A stretch of DNA of 64,000 nucleotides from Citrobacter sp. wls619 (GTDB taxonomy: Bacteria > Pseudomonadota > Gammaproteobacteria > Enterobacterales > Enterobacteriaceae), in the NCBI RefSeq assembly GCF_005281345.1, contig NZ_SZXJ01000099.1, positions 62,001-126,000 of the forward strand. The letters run 5' to 3'. Position numbers and translations under genes: made by a program. Each line of letters opens with the position of its first letter. Position 1 is the first letter of the stretch. Under the pieces are notes generated by a model that was not told the DNA's origin, did no database searches, and worked only from the letters and a program-made list of their open reading frames with translations. This document shows positions 52,127-63,129 of this stretch, piece after piece.

Positions 52127-52242
52127 CTAAGGTAGACGCTTTTATCGGTGAATGCTTAATTAAGGCTCAGAATTTTGTCCGGCCCCCGACTCGGTGTACC
52201 ATTCTGACAGACAAAATTCTCAACCTTCATCTGGAAAAACCT

Positions 52243-53061
52243 ATGACCGCACGCGTGATTGCCCTGGATTTAGACGGTACGTTGCTGACCCCGAAAAAAA
52301 CCTTGCTGCCATCCTCTCTCGAGGCGCTCTCTCGCGCCAGAGAAGCAGGCTACCAACTTATCATTGTCACGGGTCGCCATCACGTTGCTATTCATCCTTT
52401 TTATCAGGCACTGGCGCTGGATACACCTGCAATTTGCTGTAACGGTACCTACTTGTATGATTATCAGGCAAAAAAGGTACTGGAATCCGATCCCCTTCCG
52501 GTTAACCAGGCGTTGCAGTTGATTGATATGCTGAATGAACATCAGATCCACGGGCTGATGTATGTTGACGAGGCCATGCTGTATGAACGCCCGACCGGGC
52601 ATGTCGTGCGTACCGCAAACTGGGCGCAAACGCTGCCGCCGGAACAGCGCCCGACCTTCACTCAGGTTCCTTCGCTGGCACAGGCCGCGCATGACGTTAA
52701 TGCCGTGTGGAAATTTGCCCTGACTGACGAAGATATTCCAAAGCTGCAGCAGTTTGGTAAACATGTTGAACAGCAGCTGGGGCTGGAGTGTGAGTGGTCC
52801 TGGCACGATCAGGTTGACGTGGCCCGTAAAGGCAATAGCAAAGGAAGACGCCTTGCCCAGTGGATTGAAGCGCAAGGTGGATCAATGGAAAACGTGATCG
52901 CTTTTGGCGACAACTTCAATGATATCAGTATGCTGGAAGCCGCGGGTACCGGCGTGGCGATGGGCAATGCCGATGATGCAGTCAAAGCCCGCGCCAACAT
53001 CGTGATAGGTGACAACACCACCGACAGCATCGCCAAATTTATCTATTCTCAGTTGCTGTAA
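52243..53061 (+). CDS. ybhA: YbhA, HAD-family sugar/pyridoxal-phosphate phosphatase
   Basis: A 272-residue Cof-type HAD phosphatase. Motif I is ALDLDGTLL near residue 7 (nucleophile Asp), motif II IIVTGRHH, and motifs III/IV KGRRLAQW with IAFGDNFNDISML. E. coli YbhA dephosphorylates pyridoxal phosphate and sugar phosphates such as fructose 1,6-bisphosphate. Its stop codon abuts the convergent modC stop with no intergenic base. Confidence 0.94.
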   Translation: MTARVIALDLDGTLLTPKKTLLPSSLEALSRAREAGYQLIIVTGRHHVAIHPFYQALALDTPAICCNGTYLYDYQAKKVLESDPLPVNQALQLIDMLNEHQIHGLMYVDEAMLYERPTGHVVRTANWAQTLPPEQRPTFTQVPSLAQAAHDVNAVWKFALTDEDIPKLQQFGKHVEQQLGLECEWSWHDQVDVARKGNSKGRRLAQWIEAQGGSMENVIAFGDNFNDISMLEAAGTGVAMGNADDAVKARANIVIGDNTTDSIAKFIYSQLL

Positions 53062-54120
53062 TCAGGCGGTAATCGACACGCTCTTAATTTGTGCGTACAG
53101 CCACAGGCCAGGTTTGATGCCCAGCTCATCCCTGGCCCACGGGCTGATCCTCGCCCACAGCGTTTTCCCGCCGACCTCAAGCTGCACTTCCACCTGCCCG
53201 TTGTCGTCATAGCTCTGCGCAACCTTGGCGCGCAACACGTTACGAATACTGGTCTGCTGCGGCGGTTGTAATACCAGTGAAACATCCGACGCCTGAATAC
53301 GAATGCGCAGCGCAGTTTGCAGCGGTTGATCCAGCTTATTGACCCACAGATGCTGATCGCCCAGCGCCAGCGCGGTCATCGCATAATGCGGGTGATGCTC
53401 CAGTACGTTAACTTTCAGTATGCTGCTCTGCTGCTCTTTCGGTAGCCAGGGATGCATCACACTGCTCCCCCAGACATCCTCCAGTGAGCCAAACGCTTTG
53501 ACCTGCCCGTTTTCCAACACCATCACTTTATCGGCCAGATGCAAAATCTCATCAAGCGAGTGGCTGACATACAACATGGGAATATTAATTTCACGCGCCA
53601 GCCGTTGCAGATAAGGCAGCAGTTCGCGTTTGCGCGGAATATCCAGTGAGGCTAACGGTTCATCAAGCAGCAATAACTCTGGTGCGGTAAGTAGCGCCCG
53701 ACCAATAGCAACACGCTGCTTTTCACCACCGGAAAGGCCCCCAGGTAGACGGTCAAGCAAAGGCTCAATGCCCAGCAATGCCACCAGCTTATCAAACTGC
53801 CCGGCCATGCTTTTTGCCATACCATAGCGCAGATTACCGCGCACTTTGTAATGCGGGAACAGACGCGCATCCTGAAAAACATAGCCCACCCGACGTTTTT
53901 CAGGCGTCAGGCAGATACCGTTTTCAACGTCATTCAATACCCGACCGTTGAGCACAATGCGCCCGGACTGGGGTTGGGTCAGACCACTGATAGCATTAAT
54001 CAGCGACGTTTTGCCCGCGCCAGAGACACCAAAAATAGCGGTAATACCGCTGGCTGGCAGCGTTTCGTTGAGCGTCAGACAGTGGGTTCCCAGCGTCTGG
54101 GAGAAATTAAGTTCCAGCAT
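53062..54120 (-). CDS. modC: ModC, molybdate ABC transporter ATPase
   Basis: A 352-residue ATPase. Walker [11 protein letters not shown] near residue 31, signature [16 protein letters not shown], Walker [13 protein letters not shown] and the H-loop [11 protein letters not shown] are visible. The C-terminal half carries a molybdate-binding (TOBE/Mop) domain ([35 protein letters not shown]). Last gene of modABC; the frame starts 2 bp after modB. Confidence 0.97.
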   Translation of the reverse strand: MLELNFSQTLGTHCLTLNETLPASGITAIFGVSGAGKTSLINAISGLTQPQSGRIVLNGRVLNDVENGICLTPEKRRVGYVFQDARLFPHYKVRGNLRYGMAKSMAGQFDKLVALLGIEPLLDRLPGGLSGGEKQRVAIGRALLTAPELLLLDEPLASLDIPRKRELLPYLQRLAREINIPMLYVSHSLDEILHLADKVMVLENGQVKAFGSLEDVWGSSVMHPWLPKEQQSSILKVNVLEHHPHYAMTALALGDQHLWVNKLDQPLQTALRIRIQASDVSLVLQPPQQTSIRNVLRAKVAQSYDDNGQVEVQLEVGGKTLWARISPWARDELGIKPGLWLYAQIKSVSITA

Positions 54121-54122
54121 GA

Positions 54123-54812
54123 TTATCGCCCCGTCCGTTCACGGCTAATACGCGCCAGCCATTCAGAAATCAGTAGCGAAATCAGCGCTAACACAATAGA
54201 GATGATACATAACCTTGCCGCCGCGCTTTCGCCGCCGGGGGTCTGGATGAGGGTGTACATTGCCGAAGGAATGGTGCGGGTTTCACCCGGAATATTGGAG
54301 ACAAAAGTAATGGTTGCGCCGAATTCACCGAGGGAACGCGCGAACGCCAGCACCGTGCCGACGATAATGCCAGGCAGCATCAACGGTAAGGTAATGGTCA
54401 TGAATACGCGCCAGCGCCCGGCCCCCAGCGTGCGGGCCGCTTGCTCCAGCTTGACGTCAACACCTTCAAGCGCCAGACGTATTGCCCGCACCATCAGAGG
54501 GAAAGACATCACCGCCGCGGCCAGCACCGCACCACGCCAGCTAAACGCAAACGTGATACCGAACCAGTCATATAGCCACTCGCCAATAAATCCGCGCCGC
54601 CCCATAGCCACCAGCAGCAGGTACCCCACCACGACCGGAGGCAGTACCAGCGGCAAGTGCAGTACGCTGTCGAGCAGTGCTTTGCCTGGGAACTTACAGC
54701 GTACCAGTAGCCAGGCAAAGAAGATCCCAAACGGCAGGCTAAACAAGACGGCCAGGGAAGAAACTTTCAGGCTCAGTATGACGGCCTGCCATTCAGGATC
54801 GGTCAGTATCAT
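54123..54812 (-). CDS. modB: ModB, molybdate ABC transporter permease
   Basis: A 229-residue inner-membrane permease of the CysT/W family with about five membrane helices ([40 protein letters not shown] and others). The cytoplasmic coupling loop EAA motif reads [30 protein letters not shown]. Its ATG overlaps the modA stop by one base. Confidence 0.97.
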   Translation of the reverse strand: MILTDPEWQAVILSLKVSSLAVLFSLPFGIFFAWLLVRCKFPGKALLDSVLHLPLVLPPVVVGYLLLVAMGRRGFIGEWLYDWFGITFAFSWRGAVLAAAVMSFPLMVRAIRLALEGVDVKLEQAARTLGAGRWRVFMTITLPLMLPGIIVGTVLAFARSLGEFGATITFVSNIPGETRTIPSAMYTLIQTPGGESAAARLCIISIVLALISLLISEWLARISRERTGR

Positions 54813-55585
54813 TACTTGGTCGTAAATCCATAACGTTTGAAGATTTCAGAGGCCTGCGGTCCTTTCAGGTAATCATAGAACGCGCTGACCGTTGCGTTGG
54901 CGTGCCCATCAACAACCGCGATGGGGTATTCCACTTTTTTATGTGAGTCTTCCGGGAAAGTCGCCACAACTTTTACGCCTTTGCTGGCGACGGCATCAGA
55001 ACCATAGACAATGCCCAGCGGGGCTTCGTTGCGTTCAACCAGCGCCAATGCGCCACGAACATCTTCAGCCGGAGCCAGTTTCGGCGCCAGGGTATCCCAT
55101 GCTCCCAGTTTTTGCAGCGCTTCTTTCGCGTAAATACCCGCCGGAACATGTTCCGGATCGCCGACCGCCAGACGACCACCGTTCAACAGGCTGGTCCAGT
55201 TGGTTTTGCTGTCGATGGTGAAGTCTTTCTGTGCGCTGGCTTTCGGCGCGACAACGACCAGACTGTTACCGAGCAGCGTTTTGCGCGTTGCGGTATCGAT
55301 AGACTTTTTGTCTACCGCGTAATCCATCCATTTCTGATCGGCAGAAATAAACAGATCGGCCGGTGCACCGGCTTCAATCTGGCGTGCCAGCGTAGAAGAA
55401 GAGGCAAAAGAGGAGACAACATCAACATTCTTCTCTTTTTTATATTCTGCGGCAATGTCCTGCATCGCGTTCGTTAACGACGCCGCTGCAAACACTGTGA
55501 TTTTACCTTCATCCGCCAGTGCATGTCCGGCAACAGAAAGAGAAAGTGTTGCCCCTGCAAACAAGCGTAACCATGTACGTGCCAT
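54812..55585 (-). CDS. modA: ModA, molybdate-binding periplasmic protein
   Basis: A 257-residue binding protein with a signal peptide (MARTWLRLFAGATLSLSVAG, cleaved after HALA). Oxyanion-binding residues are in the VFAAASLTNAMQDIA and SFASSSTLARQIEAGAPADLFIS stretches near the mature N-terminus. Also seen are IVYGSDAVASKGVKVVATFP and a C-terminal FKRYGF. First gene of modABC, with a ModE operator upstream. Confidence 0.97.
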   Translation of the reverse strand: MARTWLRLFAGATLSLSVAGHALADEGKITVFAAASLTNAMQDIAAEYKKEKNVDVVSSFASSSTLARQIEAGAPADLFISADQKWMDYAVDKKSIDTATRKTLLGNSLVVVAPKASAQKDFTIDSKTNWTSLLNGGRLAVGDPEHVPAGIYAKEALQKLGAWDTLAPKLAPAEDVRGALALVERNEAPLGIVYGSDAVASKGVKVVATFPEDSHKKVEYPIAVVDGHANATVSAFYDYLKGPQASEIFKRYGFTTK

Positions 55586-55602
55586 CTGTAACTCCTTTGA
55601 GT

Positions 55603-55630
55603 TTCGTTATGTAGGCGCAAATATAACGAT
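55603..55630. promoter_or_regulatory. ModE operator at the modABC promoter
   Basis: Inverted repeat TCGTTATGT and ATATAACGA separated by 7 to 8 bp, closely matching the molybdate-ModE palindrome (CGTTATAT...ATATAACG). It lies 18 to 45 bp upstream of the modA ATG. Confidence 0.85.
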
Positions 55631-55741
55631 TAAATCAGGATTTTCCCAGTGGTTATTACTACCAATTAGAGGTTACACAAAGAAAATATCGGCAGGGAAA
55701 GCAGGATCTTGAGGAACTAACGCAGTTGGATAATGAGCAAT

Positions 55742-55767
55742 AAAAAACGCCCGGCTAAGCGGGCGTT
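55742..55767 (-). terminator. Terminator after acrZ
   Basis: On the minus strand a perfect 8-bp stem AACGCCCG / CGGGCGTT with a 6-base loop is followed by six T residues. Confidence 0.88.
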
Positions 55768-55774
55768 CGGGGAA

Positions 55775-55945
<171 letters not shown>

Positions 55946-56054
55946 TTAGTTGTATTCTAACCACATAACACAGAAAAGCACTCCCCTTTTGTGCGGTCGG
56001 CTTTGCTCAGGCACTGTTTTCCGTCACAATACCCTTTTTTGCCAGGAGCTTGTT

Positions 56055-56843
56055 ATGCAGGCCGAAATCCTTCTTACACTGAAACTTCAGCAAAAACTGT
56101 TTGCCGATCCCCGCCGCATTTCTCTGCTTAAGCACATTGCGCTTTCCGGCTCCATCAGTCAGGGCGCGAAGGATGCAGGTATCAGTTATAAAAGCGCCTG
56201 GGACGCGATTAACGAAATGAACCAGCTGAGTGAGCAGACGCTGGTAGAGCGCGCCACCGGTGGCAAAGGCGGCGGCGGTGCAGTGTTAACCCGCTACGGC
56301 CAGCGCCTGATTCAGTTATACGATCTGCTGGCGCAAATTCAGCAAAAAGCCTTCGATGTCCTGAGCGATGACGATGCGGTTCCACTTAATAGCCTGCTGG
56401 CGGCCATCTCCCGCTTCTCACTACAAACCAGTGCGCGTAACCAATGGTTTGGCACCATCACCGCACGCGACCACGACCAGGTTCAACAGCATGTTGACGT
56501 CCTGCTGGCCGATGGCGAAACACGGTTGAAAGTGGCGATTACCGCGCAGAGCGGTGAACGTCTGGGGCTTGATGAAGGCAAAGAAGTCTTGATCCTGTTG
56601 AAAGCGCCGTGGGTGGGGATCACCCAGGATGATGCTATCGCTCAGGCCGCCGATAACCAATTGCAAGGCACCATCAGCCATATTGAACGCGGAAGCGAGC
56701 AGTGTGAGGTGTTAATGACCTTGCCGGATGGACAAACGCTGTGCGCCACCGTTCCGACTGACGATGCGCTATCACTGCAAGAAGGCGCGAATGTCACTGC
56801 CTATTTCAACGCGGACAGAGTGATTATCGCCACGTTGTGCTAA
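56055..56843 (+). CDS. modE: ModE, molybdate-responsive transcriptional regulator
   Basis: A 262-residue dual-domain regulator. The N-terminal winged helix includes RRISLLKHIALSGSISQGAK, then AGISYKSAWDAINEMNQLSE and GGKGGGGAVLTRYG. Two C-terminal molybdate-binding TOBE/Mop repeats follow (SARNQWFGTITARDHDQVQQ, TISHIERGSEQCEVLM). It represses modABC and activates Mo-enzyme genes. ATG 56055 follows AGGAG and matches E. coli; the ORF extension to 55950 is not conserved. Followed by modF. Confidence 0.96.
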   Translation: MQAEILLTLKLQQKLFADPRRISLLKHIALSGSISQGAKDAGISYKSAWDAINEMNQLSEQTLVERATGGKGGGGAVLTRYGQRLIQLYDLLAQIQQKAFDVLSDDDAVPLNSLLAAISRFSLQTSARNQWFGTITARDHDQVQQHVDVLLADGETRLKVAITAQSGERLGLDEGKEVLILLKAPWVGITQDDAIAQAADNQLQGTISHIERGSEQCEVLMTLPDGQTLCATVPTDDALSLQEGANVTAYFNADRVIIATLC

Positions 56844-56849
56844 ATCTTT

Positions 56850-56935
56850 AAGCCCGCTTCGCCTGATGGCGCTGCGCTTATCAGGCCTACGTTCAGGCCG
56901 GATAAGGTACCCGCGCCGCCATCCGGCAACAAACT
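56850..56935. repeat. REP/BIME element between modE and modF
   Basis: Inverted units CCTGATGGCGCTGCGCTTATCAG and CAGGCCGGATAAGG...GCCGCCATCCGGC separate modE from modF. Confidence 0.85.
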
Positions 56936-57000
56936 GCATTGACATTCCCGCCCGGACAACGTATCCCTGTCATTCATCGCTGCAAAAAATGGGATGCAAA

Positions 57001-58473
57001 ATGTCATCGTTGCAAATTTCGCAAAGCACGTTTCGTCTGAGTGATACCAAAACGCTTCAGTTGAATTCGTTGACGTTAAACGCGGGTGATAGCTGGGCGT
57101 TTGTGGGGTCTAACGGCAGCGGAAAATCCGCACTGGCGCGTGCGCTGGCCGGAGAATTGCCGTTACTCAACGGCGAACGCCACAGCCAGTTCATGCGTAT
57201 CACCCGTCTCTCCTTTGAGCAGCTACAAAAGCTGGTCAGCGACGAATGGCAGCGTAACAACACCGATCTTCTTAGCCCTGGCGAAGACGATACCGGGCGC
57301 ACCACCGCGGAAATTATTCAGGATGAGGTCAGCGATCCTGCTCGCTGTGCCGCCCTGGCGCAGCAGTTTGGCATTTCTGCCCTACTCAACAGGCGTTTCA
57401 AATACCTTTCCACCGGTGAAACGCGGAAAACGCTGCTCTGTCAGGCGCTGATGTCTGAACCCGATTTGCTGATCCTTGATGAACCGTTTGACGGGCTGGA
57501 TGTGGCTTCACGCCGCCAGCTGGCAGAACTGCTCGCGGCGTTACACCAGGCCGGTTTTACGTTAGTGCTGGTGCTAAACCGCTTTGATGAGATCCCCGAT
57601 TTTGTGCAATATGCTGGCGTACTCGCCGATTGCACATTGACAGAAACCGGTGAAAAAACGGCCCTTCTGCAACAAGCGTTAATCGCCCAACTTGCGCATA
57701 GTGAACGGCTTGATGGTATTACCCTCCCCGAACCGGATGAACCTTCCGTACGCCGCATATTGTCTGAGAACGAGCCGCGGATTGTGCTCAACAACGGGGT
57801 CGTTTCCTATAACGATCGCCCCATTCTTCATCATCTGAGCTGGCGGGTAAACCCAGGGGAACACTGGCAGATTGTCGGTCCCAACGGGGCGGGAAAATCA
57901 ACGCTGCTCAGTTTAATCACCGGCGATCATCCGCAGGGTTATAGCAATGATTTGACGCTGTTTGGCCGTCGTCGGGGTAGCGGCGAAACCATCTGGGATA
58001 TTAAAAAGCACATTGGCTACGTCAGCAGCAGCCTGCATCTGGATTACCGGGTAAGCACCACGGTGCGTAACGTTATTCTTTCCGGCTATTTCGATTCAAT
58101 CGGTATTTATCAGGCCGTATCAGATAGACAACACAAGCTGGTGCAACAGTGGCTGGATATTCTGGGAATGGATAAACGCACTGCAGACGCCCCTTTCCAC
58201 AGCCTTTCCTGGGGGCAGCAGCGCCTGGCGCTGATCGTCCGCGCGTTAGTGAAACACCCTACGCTATTGATCCTTGATGAACCCTTGCAAGGCCTGGACC
58301 CGCTAAACCGCCAGTTGATCCGCCGCTTCGTTGATGTTCTGATCGGTGAAGGTGAAACCCAATTACTGTTTGTTTCTCACCATGCTGAAGATGCACCCGC
58401 CTGCATTACCCACCGACTGGAGTTCGTACCAGAAAACGATATCTACACCTATCGGCAATCATCCCTGCGTTAG
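57001..58473 (+). CDS. modF: ModF, tandem ABC ATPase of the mod cluster
   Basis: A 490-residue protein with two ABC ATPase halves. Half 1 has Walker A GSNGSGKSAL, a signature-like LSTGETRKTLL and Walker B LLILDEPFDGLD. Half 2 has Walker [21 protein letters not shown] and Walker B LLILDEPLQGLD with VSHHAEDAP. Its transport partner is unknown and it is not needed for ordinary molybdate uptake. ATG 57001 (MSSLQIS) gives the E. coli length; an ATG four codons upstream (56989) is possible. Confidence 0.92.
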   Translation: MSSLQISQSTFRLSDTKTLQLNSLTLNAGDSWAFVGSNGSGKSALARALAGELPLLNGERHSQFMRITRLSFEQLQKLVSDEWQRNNTDLLSPGEDDTGRTTAEIIQDEVSDPARCAALAQQFGISALLNRRFKYLSTGETRKTLLCQALMSEPDLLILDEPFDGLDVASRRQLAELLAALHQAGFTLVLVLNRFDEIPDFVQYAGVLADCTLTETGEKTALLQQALIAQLAHSERLDGITLPEPDEPSVRRILSENEPRIVLNNGVVSYNDRPILHHLSWRVNPGEHWQIVGPNGAGKSTLLSLITGDHPQGYSNDLTLFGRRRGSGETIWDIKKHIGYVSSSLHLDYRVSTTVRNVILSGYFDSIGIYQAVSDRQHKLVQQWLDILGMDKRTADAPFHSLSWGQQRLALIVRALVKHPTLLILDEPLQGLDPLNRQLIRRFVDVLIGEGETQLLFVSHHAEDAPACITHRLEFVPENDIYTYRQSSLR

Positions 58474-58483
58474 TTTTCATACC

Positions 58484-58508
58484 GGGGCGCGCTAATGCGC
58501 CCTTTTTT
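58484..58508 (+). terminator. Rho-independent terminator after modF
   Basis: 6-bp GC stem GGGCGC / GCGCCC, loop GCTAAT, then six T residues. Confidence 0.92.
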
Positions 58509-58599
58509 AAGCCTGATTTTTTCAGAAAAAAGCTGCAATCATTAAATAACATAATGATTTAAAATAAAAAAATAAAATTCAGGCGTTGAAAGTCAGCAT

Positions 58600-58615
58600 G
58601 TGTAAACGATTCCAC
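58600..58615. promoter_or_regulatory. External GalR/GalS operator (OE) of the gal operon
   Basis: GTGTAAACGATTCCAC is identical to the E. coli galOE 16-mer. Confidence 0.92.
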
Positions 58616-58626
58616 TAATTTATCCC

Positions 58627-58660
58627 ATGTCACACTTTTCACAACTTTGTTATGCTATCT
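58627..58660 (+). promoter_or_regulatory. gal promoter with CRP site
   Basis: The CRP site ATGTCACACTTTTCACAA is followed by the -10 region TATGCTA near 58651, the same order as in E. coli gal. The E. coli second operator and P1/P2 spacing are approximate here. Confidence 0.82.
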
Positions 58661-58693
58661 TCATTACATGATATAGGCATAACGGAGCGAATT

Positions 58694-59710
58694 ATGAGAG
58701 TATTGGTTACAGGTGGTAGCGGTTACATTGGAAGCCACACTTGTGTGCAGTTGCTTAAGAATGGCCACGACGTCGTGATCCTTGATAACCTCTGCAACAG
58801 TAAGCGCAGCGTACTGCCCGTTATTGAGCGTTTAGGTGGAAAACATCCGACCTTCGTCGAAGGTGATATCCGTAACGAAGCGCTGATCACCGAAATCCTG
58901 CACGATCATGCCATCGATACGGTCATCCACTTTGCCGGTCTGAAGGCCGTCGGCGAATCCGTTGCTAAGCCGCTGGAGTACTATGACAACAACGTCAACG
59001 GCACTCTGCGTCTGGTCGATGCGATGCGCGCCGCCAACGTGAAAAACTTCATATTCAGCTCCTCCGCCACAGTCTACGGCGATCAGCCGCAAATTCCTTA
59101 CGTTGAAAGCTTCCCGACCGGCACACCACAAAGTCCGTACGGCAAAAGTAAGCTGATGGTCGAACAGATCCTGACCGATCTGCAAAAAGCACAACCTGAG
59201 TGGAGCATCGCGTTGCTGCGCTATTTCAATCCGGTTGGCGCACATCCGTCAGGAGACATGGGCGAAGATCCGCAAGGCATCCCTAACAATCTGATGCCTT
59301 ACATCGCGCAGGTTGCCGTGGGCCGCCGTGAGTCTCTGGCCATTTTTGGTAATGACTACCCGACCGAAGACGGTACCGGCGTTCGCGATTACATCCACGT
59401 GATGGATCTTGCCGACGGCCACGTTGTCGCCATGGAAAAACTGGCAGGCAAGCAAGGGGTACATATTTACAACCTTGGCGCTGGCGTTGGTAGCAGCGTA
59501 CTCGATGTGGTCAATGCCTTCAGCAAAGCCTGTGGTAAGCCAGTGAACTACCATTTTGCTCCGCGCCGCGACGGCGATCTGCCTGCCTACTGGGCCGATG
59601 CCAGCAAAGCAGACCGCGAACTTAACTGGCGCGTGACGCGTACACTGGATGAAATGGCACAAGATACCTGGCACTGGCAATCACGCCATCCACAGGGATA
59701 TTCGGATTAA
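58694..59710 (+). CDS. galE: GalE, UDP-glucose 4-epimerase
   Basis: A 338-residue SDR epimerase. The NAD-binding GGSGYIGSH starts near residue 7, and the catalytic pair is in the YGKSK motif (Tyr149, Lys153). SSSATVYGD and the substrate-binding YFNPVGAHPSG are also present. ATG 58694 gives the E. coli length. First gene of galETKM, and the internal operator lies inside its 5' end. Confidence 0.98.
   Translation: MRVLVTGGSGYIGSHTCVQLLKNGHDVVILDNLCNSKRSVLPVIERLGGKHPTFVEGDIRNEALITEILHDHAIDTVIHFAGLKAVGESVAKPLEYYDNNVNGTLRLVDAMRAANVKNFIFSSSATVYGDQPQIPYVESFPTGTPQSPYGKSKLMVEQILTDLQKAQPEWSIALLRYFNPVGAHPSGDMGEDPQGIPNNLMPYIAQVAVGRRESLAIFGNDYPTEDGTGVRDYIHVMDLADGHVVAMEKLAGKQGVHIYNLGAGVGSSVLDVVNAFSKACGKPVNYHFAPRRDGDLPAYWADASKADRELNWRVTRTLDEMAQDTWHWQSRHPQGYSD
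58713..58728. promoter_or_regulatory. Internal GalR/GalS operator (OI) in galE
   Basis: GTGGTAGCGGTTACAT matches the E. coli galOI sequence within the galE coding region, 113 bp from OE. Looping between OE and OI represses the operon in E. coli. Confidence 0.9.
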
Positions 59711-59719
59711 GGACACGTT

Positions 59720-60766
59720 ATGACGCAATTCAACCCTGTCGATCATCCACACCGCCGCTTTAACCCGCTCACCGGACAGTGGATCCTCGTTTCGCCTCAT
59801 CGTGCAAAACGCCCCTGGCAGGGGGCGCAGGAAACGCCATCTAAACAGGTACTGCCCGCGCATGATCCGGACTGCTTCCTGTGCGCTGGCAATACACGCG
59901 TTACCGGCGATAAAAACCCCGATTACACCGGGACCTACGTTTTTACCAACGATTTTGCCGCGCTGATGTCTGATACCCCGGATGCTCCCGACAGCCACGA
60001 TCCGTTGATGCGTTGCCAGAGCGCACGCGGTACCAGCCGCGTGATCTGCTTCTCGCCCGATCACAGCAAAACGCTACCGGAACTCAGCGTACCCGCGCTG
60101 ACCGAAATCGTGAAAACGTGGCAGGAACAAACCGCAGATTTAGGGAAAACCTATCCCTGGGTGCAGGTATTTGAGAATAAAGGTGCGGCGATGGGATGTT
60201 CAAACCCGCACCCGCACGGACAGATTTGGGCCAACAGTTTCCTGCCCAACGAAGCCGAGCGTGAAGACCGTCTGCAAAAAGCATACTTTGCCGAGCAGGG
60301 CACGCCAATGCTGCTGGATTATGTCCAGCGTGAACAGGTAGACGGCAGCCGTACAGTTGTAGAAACCGAACACTGGCTGGCAGTCGTGCCCTATTGGGCG
60401 GCATGGCCATTCGAAACGCTGCTGCTGCCAAAAGCGCATGTCCTGCGAATTACCGATTTGACCGACGAACAGCGAACTGACCTGGCGCTGGCGTTGAAAA
60501 AACTGACCAGTCGTTATGACAACCTGTTCCAGTGCTCTTTCCCCTACTCTATGGGCTGGCACGGCGCACCGTTTAACGGCGAAGAGAATGACCACTGGCA
60601 GTTGCACGCACACTTTTATCCACCGCTGCTACGTTCCGCGACCGTACGTAAGTTTATGGTTGGTTACGAAATGCTGGCGGAGACCCAACGCGATCTGACA
60701 GCAGAACAAGCGGCAGACCGTCTGCGTGCGGTCAGCGACACCCATTTTCGCGAATCCGGAGTTTAA
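59720..60766 (+). CDS. galT: GalT, galactose-1-phosphate uridylyltransferase
   Basis: A 348-residue enzyme swapping UMP between UDP-glucose and galactose-1-phosphate. The active-site motif NPHPHGQIW carries the nucleophilic His (His-Pro-His). Zinc-binding [10 protein letters not shown] lies near residue 52. [24 protein letters not shown] is the C-terminal ligand region. It follows galE by 9 bp. Confidence 0.98.
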   Translation: MTQFNPVDHPHRRFNPLTGQWILVSPHRAKRPWQGAQETPSKQVLPAHDPDCFLCAGNTRVTGDKNPDYTGTYVFTNDFAALMSDTPDAPDSHDPLMRCQSARGTSRVICFSPDHSKTLPELSVPALTEIVKTWQEQTADLGKTYPWVQVFENKGAAMGCSNPHPHGQIWANSFLPNEAEREDRLQKAYFAEQGTPMLLDYVQREQVDGSRTVVETEHWLAVVPYWAAWPFETLLLPKAHVLRITDLTDEQRTDLALALKKLTSRYDNLFQCSFPYSMGWHGAPFNGEENDHWQLHAHFYPPLLRSATVRKFMVGYEMLAETQRDLTAEQAADRLRAVSDTHFRESGV

Positions 60767-60769
60767 ATA

Positions 60770-61918
60770 ATGAGTCTGAAAGAAAAAACACAATCTCTGT
60801 TTGCTGAAACGTTTGGCTACCCTGCCACCCATACCATTCAGGCACCCGGCCGTGTAAACCTGATCGGCGAACACACTGATTATAATGACGGCTTCGTCCT
60901 GCCGTGCGCCATCGACTATCAAACGGTTATCAGCTGTGCCCCCCGCGATGATCGCACCGTGCGTGTGATTGCGGCGGATTACGAGAATCAGATAGATGAG
61001 TTCTCTCTTGATGCGCCGATTATTGCGCACGAAACCCAGCAGTGGTCAAACTACGTGCGCGGCGTCGTGAAGCATCTGCAAAAGCGCAATAACGCCTTTG
61101 GCGGCGCGGATCTGGTGATTAGCGGTAACGTCCCACAGGGTGCGGGATTAAGCTCTTCCGCCTCGCTGGAAGTCGCCGTTGGTACCGTGTTCCAGCAACT
61201 CTATCATCTGCCACTCGACGGCGCGCAGATTGCCCTGAACGGCCAGGAAGCGGAAAACCAGTTTGTCGGCTGCAACTGCGGCATTATGGACCAGCTCATC
61301 TCGGCGCTGGGCAAGAAAGATCATGCGCTACTGATCGACTGCCGTACGCTGGGCACCAAAGCGGTTTCCATGCCGGAAGGTGTGGCGGTGGTGATCATCA
61401 ACAGCAACTTTAAACGTACGCTGGTTGGCAGTGAGTACAACACCCGTCGCGAACAGTGTGAAACCGGCGCGCGTTTCTTCCAACAACCCGCGCTGCGTGA
61501 TGTCAGCCTTGAAGCGTTTAACGCCGTCGCCCACGAGCTGGATCCGATTGTCGCCAAACGCGTCCGCCATGTGATCACAGAAAATGCGCGTACCGTTGAA
61601 GCCGCGCAGGCGCTGGAAAAAGGCGATCTGCTACGGATGGGCCAACTGATGGCGGAATCTCACGTTTCAATGCGCGATGACTTCGAAATCACCGTGCCGC
61701 AAATTGATACGCTGGTCGAGATTGTCAAAGCGACCATTGGCGATAAAGGCGGTGTACGTATGACCGGCGGCGGCTTCGGCGGCTGCATCGTGGCGCTGAT
61801 CCCACAAGATTTGGTTCCTGCCGTACAGCAGGCTGTCGCTGAACAGTACGAAGCGAAAACCGGTATCAAGGAAACCTTTTACGTCTGCAAACCGTCACAA
61901 GGAGCCGGACAGTGCTAA
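60770..61918 (+). CDS. galK: GalK, galactokinase
   Basis: A 382-residue GHMP kinase phosphorylating galactose. Motifs are [21 protein letters not shown] near residue 27 (substrate), [16 protein letters not shown] (ATP loop) and [14 protein letters not shown] (motif 3). It starts 3 bp after galT and overlaps galM by 7 bp. Confidence 0.98.
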   Translation: MSLKEKTQSLFAETFGYPATHTIQAPGRVNLIGEHTDYNDGFVLPCAIDYQTVISCAPRDDRTVRVIAADYENQIDEFSLDAPIIAHETQQWSNYVRGVVKHLQKRNNAFGGADLVISGNVPQGAGLSSSASLEVAVGTVFQQLYHLPLDGAQIALNGQEAENQFVGCNCGIMDQLISALGKKDHALLIDCRTLGTKAVSMPEGVAVVIINSNFKRTLVGSEYNTRREQCETGARFFQQPALRDVSLEAFNAVAHELDPIVAKRVRHVITENARTVEAAQALEKGDLLRMGQLMAESHVSMRDDFEITVPQIDTLVEIVKATIGDKGGVRMTGGGFGGCIVALIPQDLVPAVQQAVAEQYEAKTGIKETFYVCKPSQGAGQC

Positions 61919-62952
61919 ACGAAATTCCCGTAATGGCGCCCGACGGCCAGCCGTTTCGCCTGCTCACCCTGCGTAATGACGCGGGGATGGTCGTCACGCT
62001 GATGGACTGGGGCGCGACGCTGCTGTCTGCCCGTATCCCGCTTAGCGATGGTAGCGTGCGCGAAGCATTACTCGGCTGCGCCAGCCCGGAGCAGTACCCA
62101 CACCAGGCCGCATTTTTAGGCGCATCCATCGGCCGCTACGCTAACCGTATCGCCGACAGCCGTTATACCTTTGCCGGTGAGACCGTCGAATTAATACCCA
62201 GTCAGGGCGACAACCAACTGCACGGTGGGCCGGACGGCTTCGACAAACGCCGCTGGCAGATAGTCAATCAGAATGACCGTCAGGTGCTGTTTGCCTTAAC
62301 CTCTGACGATGGCGACCAGGGTTTTCCGGGTCACCTCTGCGCCACCGCGCAATATCGCCTGACCGATGATAACCGTATTTCGATTACCTACCGTGCGACG
62401 GTGGATAAGCCCTGCCCGGTAAATTTGACAAATCACGTCTACTTTAATCTCGACGGCGATAAAACGGATGTGCGTCAGCACAAGCTGCAAATACTGGCGG
62501 ACGAGTATTTACCCGTAGACGAAATGGGCATCCCGCATGACGGGTTGAAATCCGTCGCCGGAAGCACTTTTGATTTCCGTTCCCCGAAAATCATCGCCAG
62601 CGAATTTCTGGCCGATGACGATCAGCGCATGGTGAAAGGTTACGATCACGCTTTCTTGTTGCAGGCGCAAGGCGATGCCCGCAAACCGGTCGCTATGGTC
62701 TGGTCCCAGGATGAAAAACTGCAAATGGAGGTCTATACATCGGCCCCGGCTTTGCAGTTCTATTCCGGTAACTTCCTCGGCGGTACGCCATCCCGTGGGC
62801 CTGAAGTCTATGCCGACTGGCAAGGACTGGCGCTGGAAAGTGAATTTCTGCCTGACAGCCCAAATCATCCGGAATGGCCGCAGCCAGACTGCTTCCTGCG
62901 ACCGGGTGAAGAGTATTCCAGCCTGACCGAATACCGGTTTATTCCTGCCTGA
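61912..62952 (+). CDS. galM: GalM, aldose 1-epimerase (galactose mutarotase)
   Basis: A 346-residue mutarotase interconverting alpha- and beta-galactose before GalK. Catalytic-region motifs are IGRYANRI and [15 protein letters not shown] (catalytic His), [11 protein letters not shown], and [18 protein letters not shown] with the catalytic Glu. Last gene of galETKM, with a terminator after it. Confidence 0.97.
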   Translation: MLNEIPVMAPDGQPFRLLTLRNDAGMVVTLMDWGATLLSARIPLSDGSVREALLGCASPEQYPHQAAFLGASIGRYANRIADSRYTFAGETVELIPSQGDNQLHGGPDGFDKRRWQIVNQNDRQVLFALTSDDGDQGFPGHLCATAQYRLTDDNRISITYRATVDKPCPVNLTNHVYFNLDGDKTDVRQHKLQILADEYLPVDEMGIPHDGLKSVAGSTFDFRSPKIIASEFLADDDQRMVKGYDHAFLLQAQGDARKPVAMVWSQDEKLQMEVYTSAPALQFYSGNFLGGTPSRGPEVYADWQGLALESEFLPDSPNHPEWPQPDCFLRPGEEYSSLTEYRFIPA

Positions 62953-62962
62953 CAGTTAACCG

Positions 62963-62990
62963 TGACGAGCCAATACCCGGCTCGTCATTT
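62963..62990 (+). terminator. Terminator of the gal operon
   Basis: Perfect 9-bp stem TGACGAGCC / GGCTCGTCA, followed by ATTTATT. The short T-run makes it a moderate terminator. Confidence 0.8.
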
Positions 62991-63129
62991 ATTCCCATGC
63001 GGAATCCGCTCAAAACCACACCACTCAAAGACAAAATCGCAACCTTGAGTTCACAAGAACCTTACACTGCGCCGCTATTTTCGCTATGGTTATGCGTAAG
63101 CATTGCCGCTGGCGCATTACGGCAATATA

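Noticed and set aside
53851-54825. 324-codon open frame on the plus strand
   Set aside because: It lies entirely antisense to modC and modB, which have intact motifs and family lengths; the frame is a codon-bias shadow.
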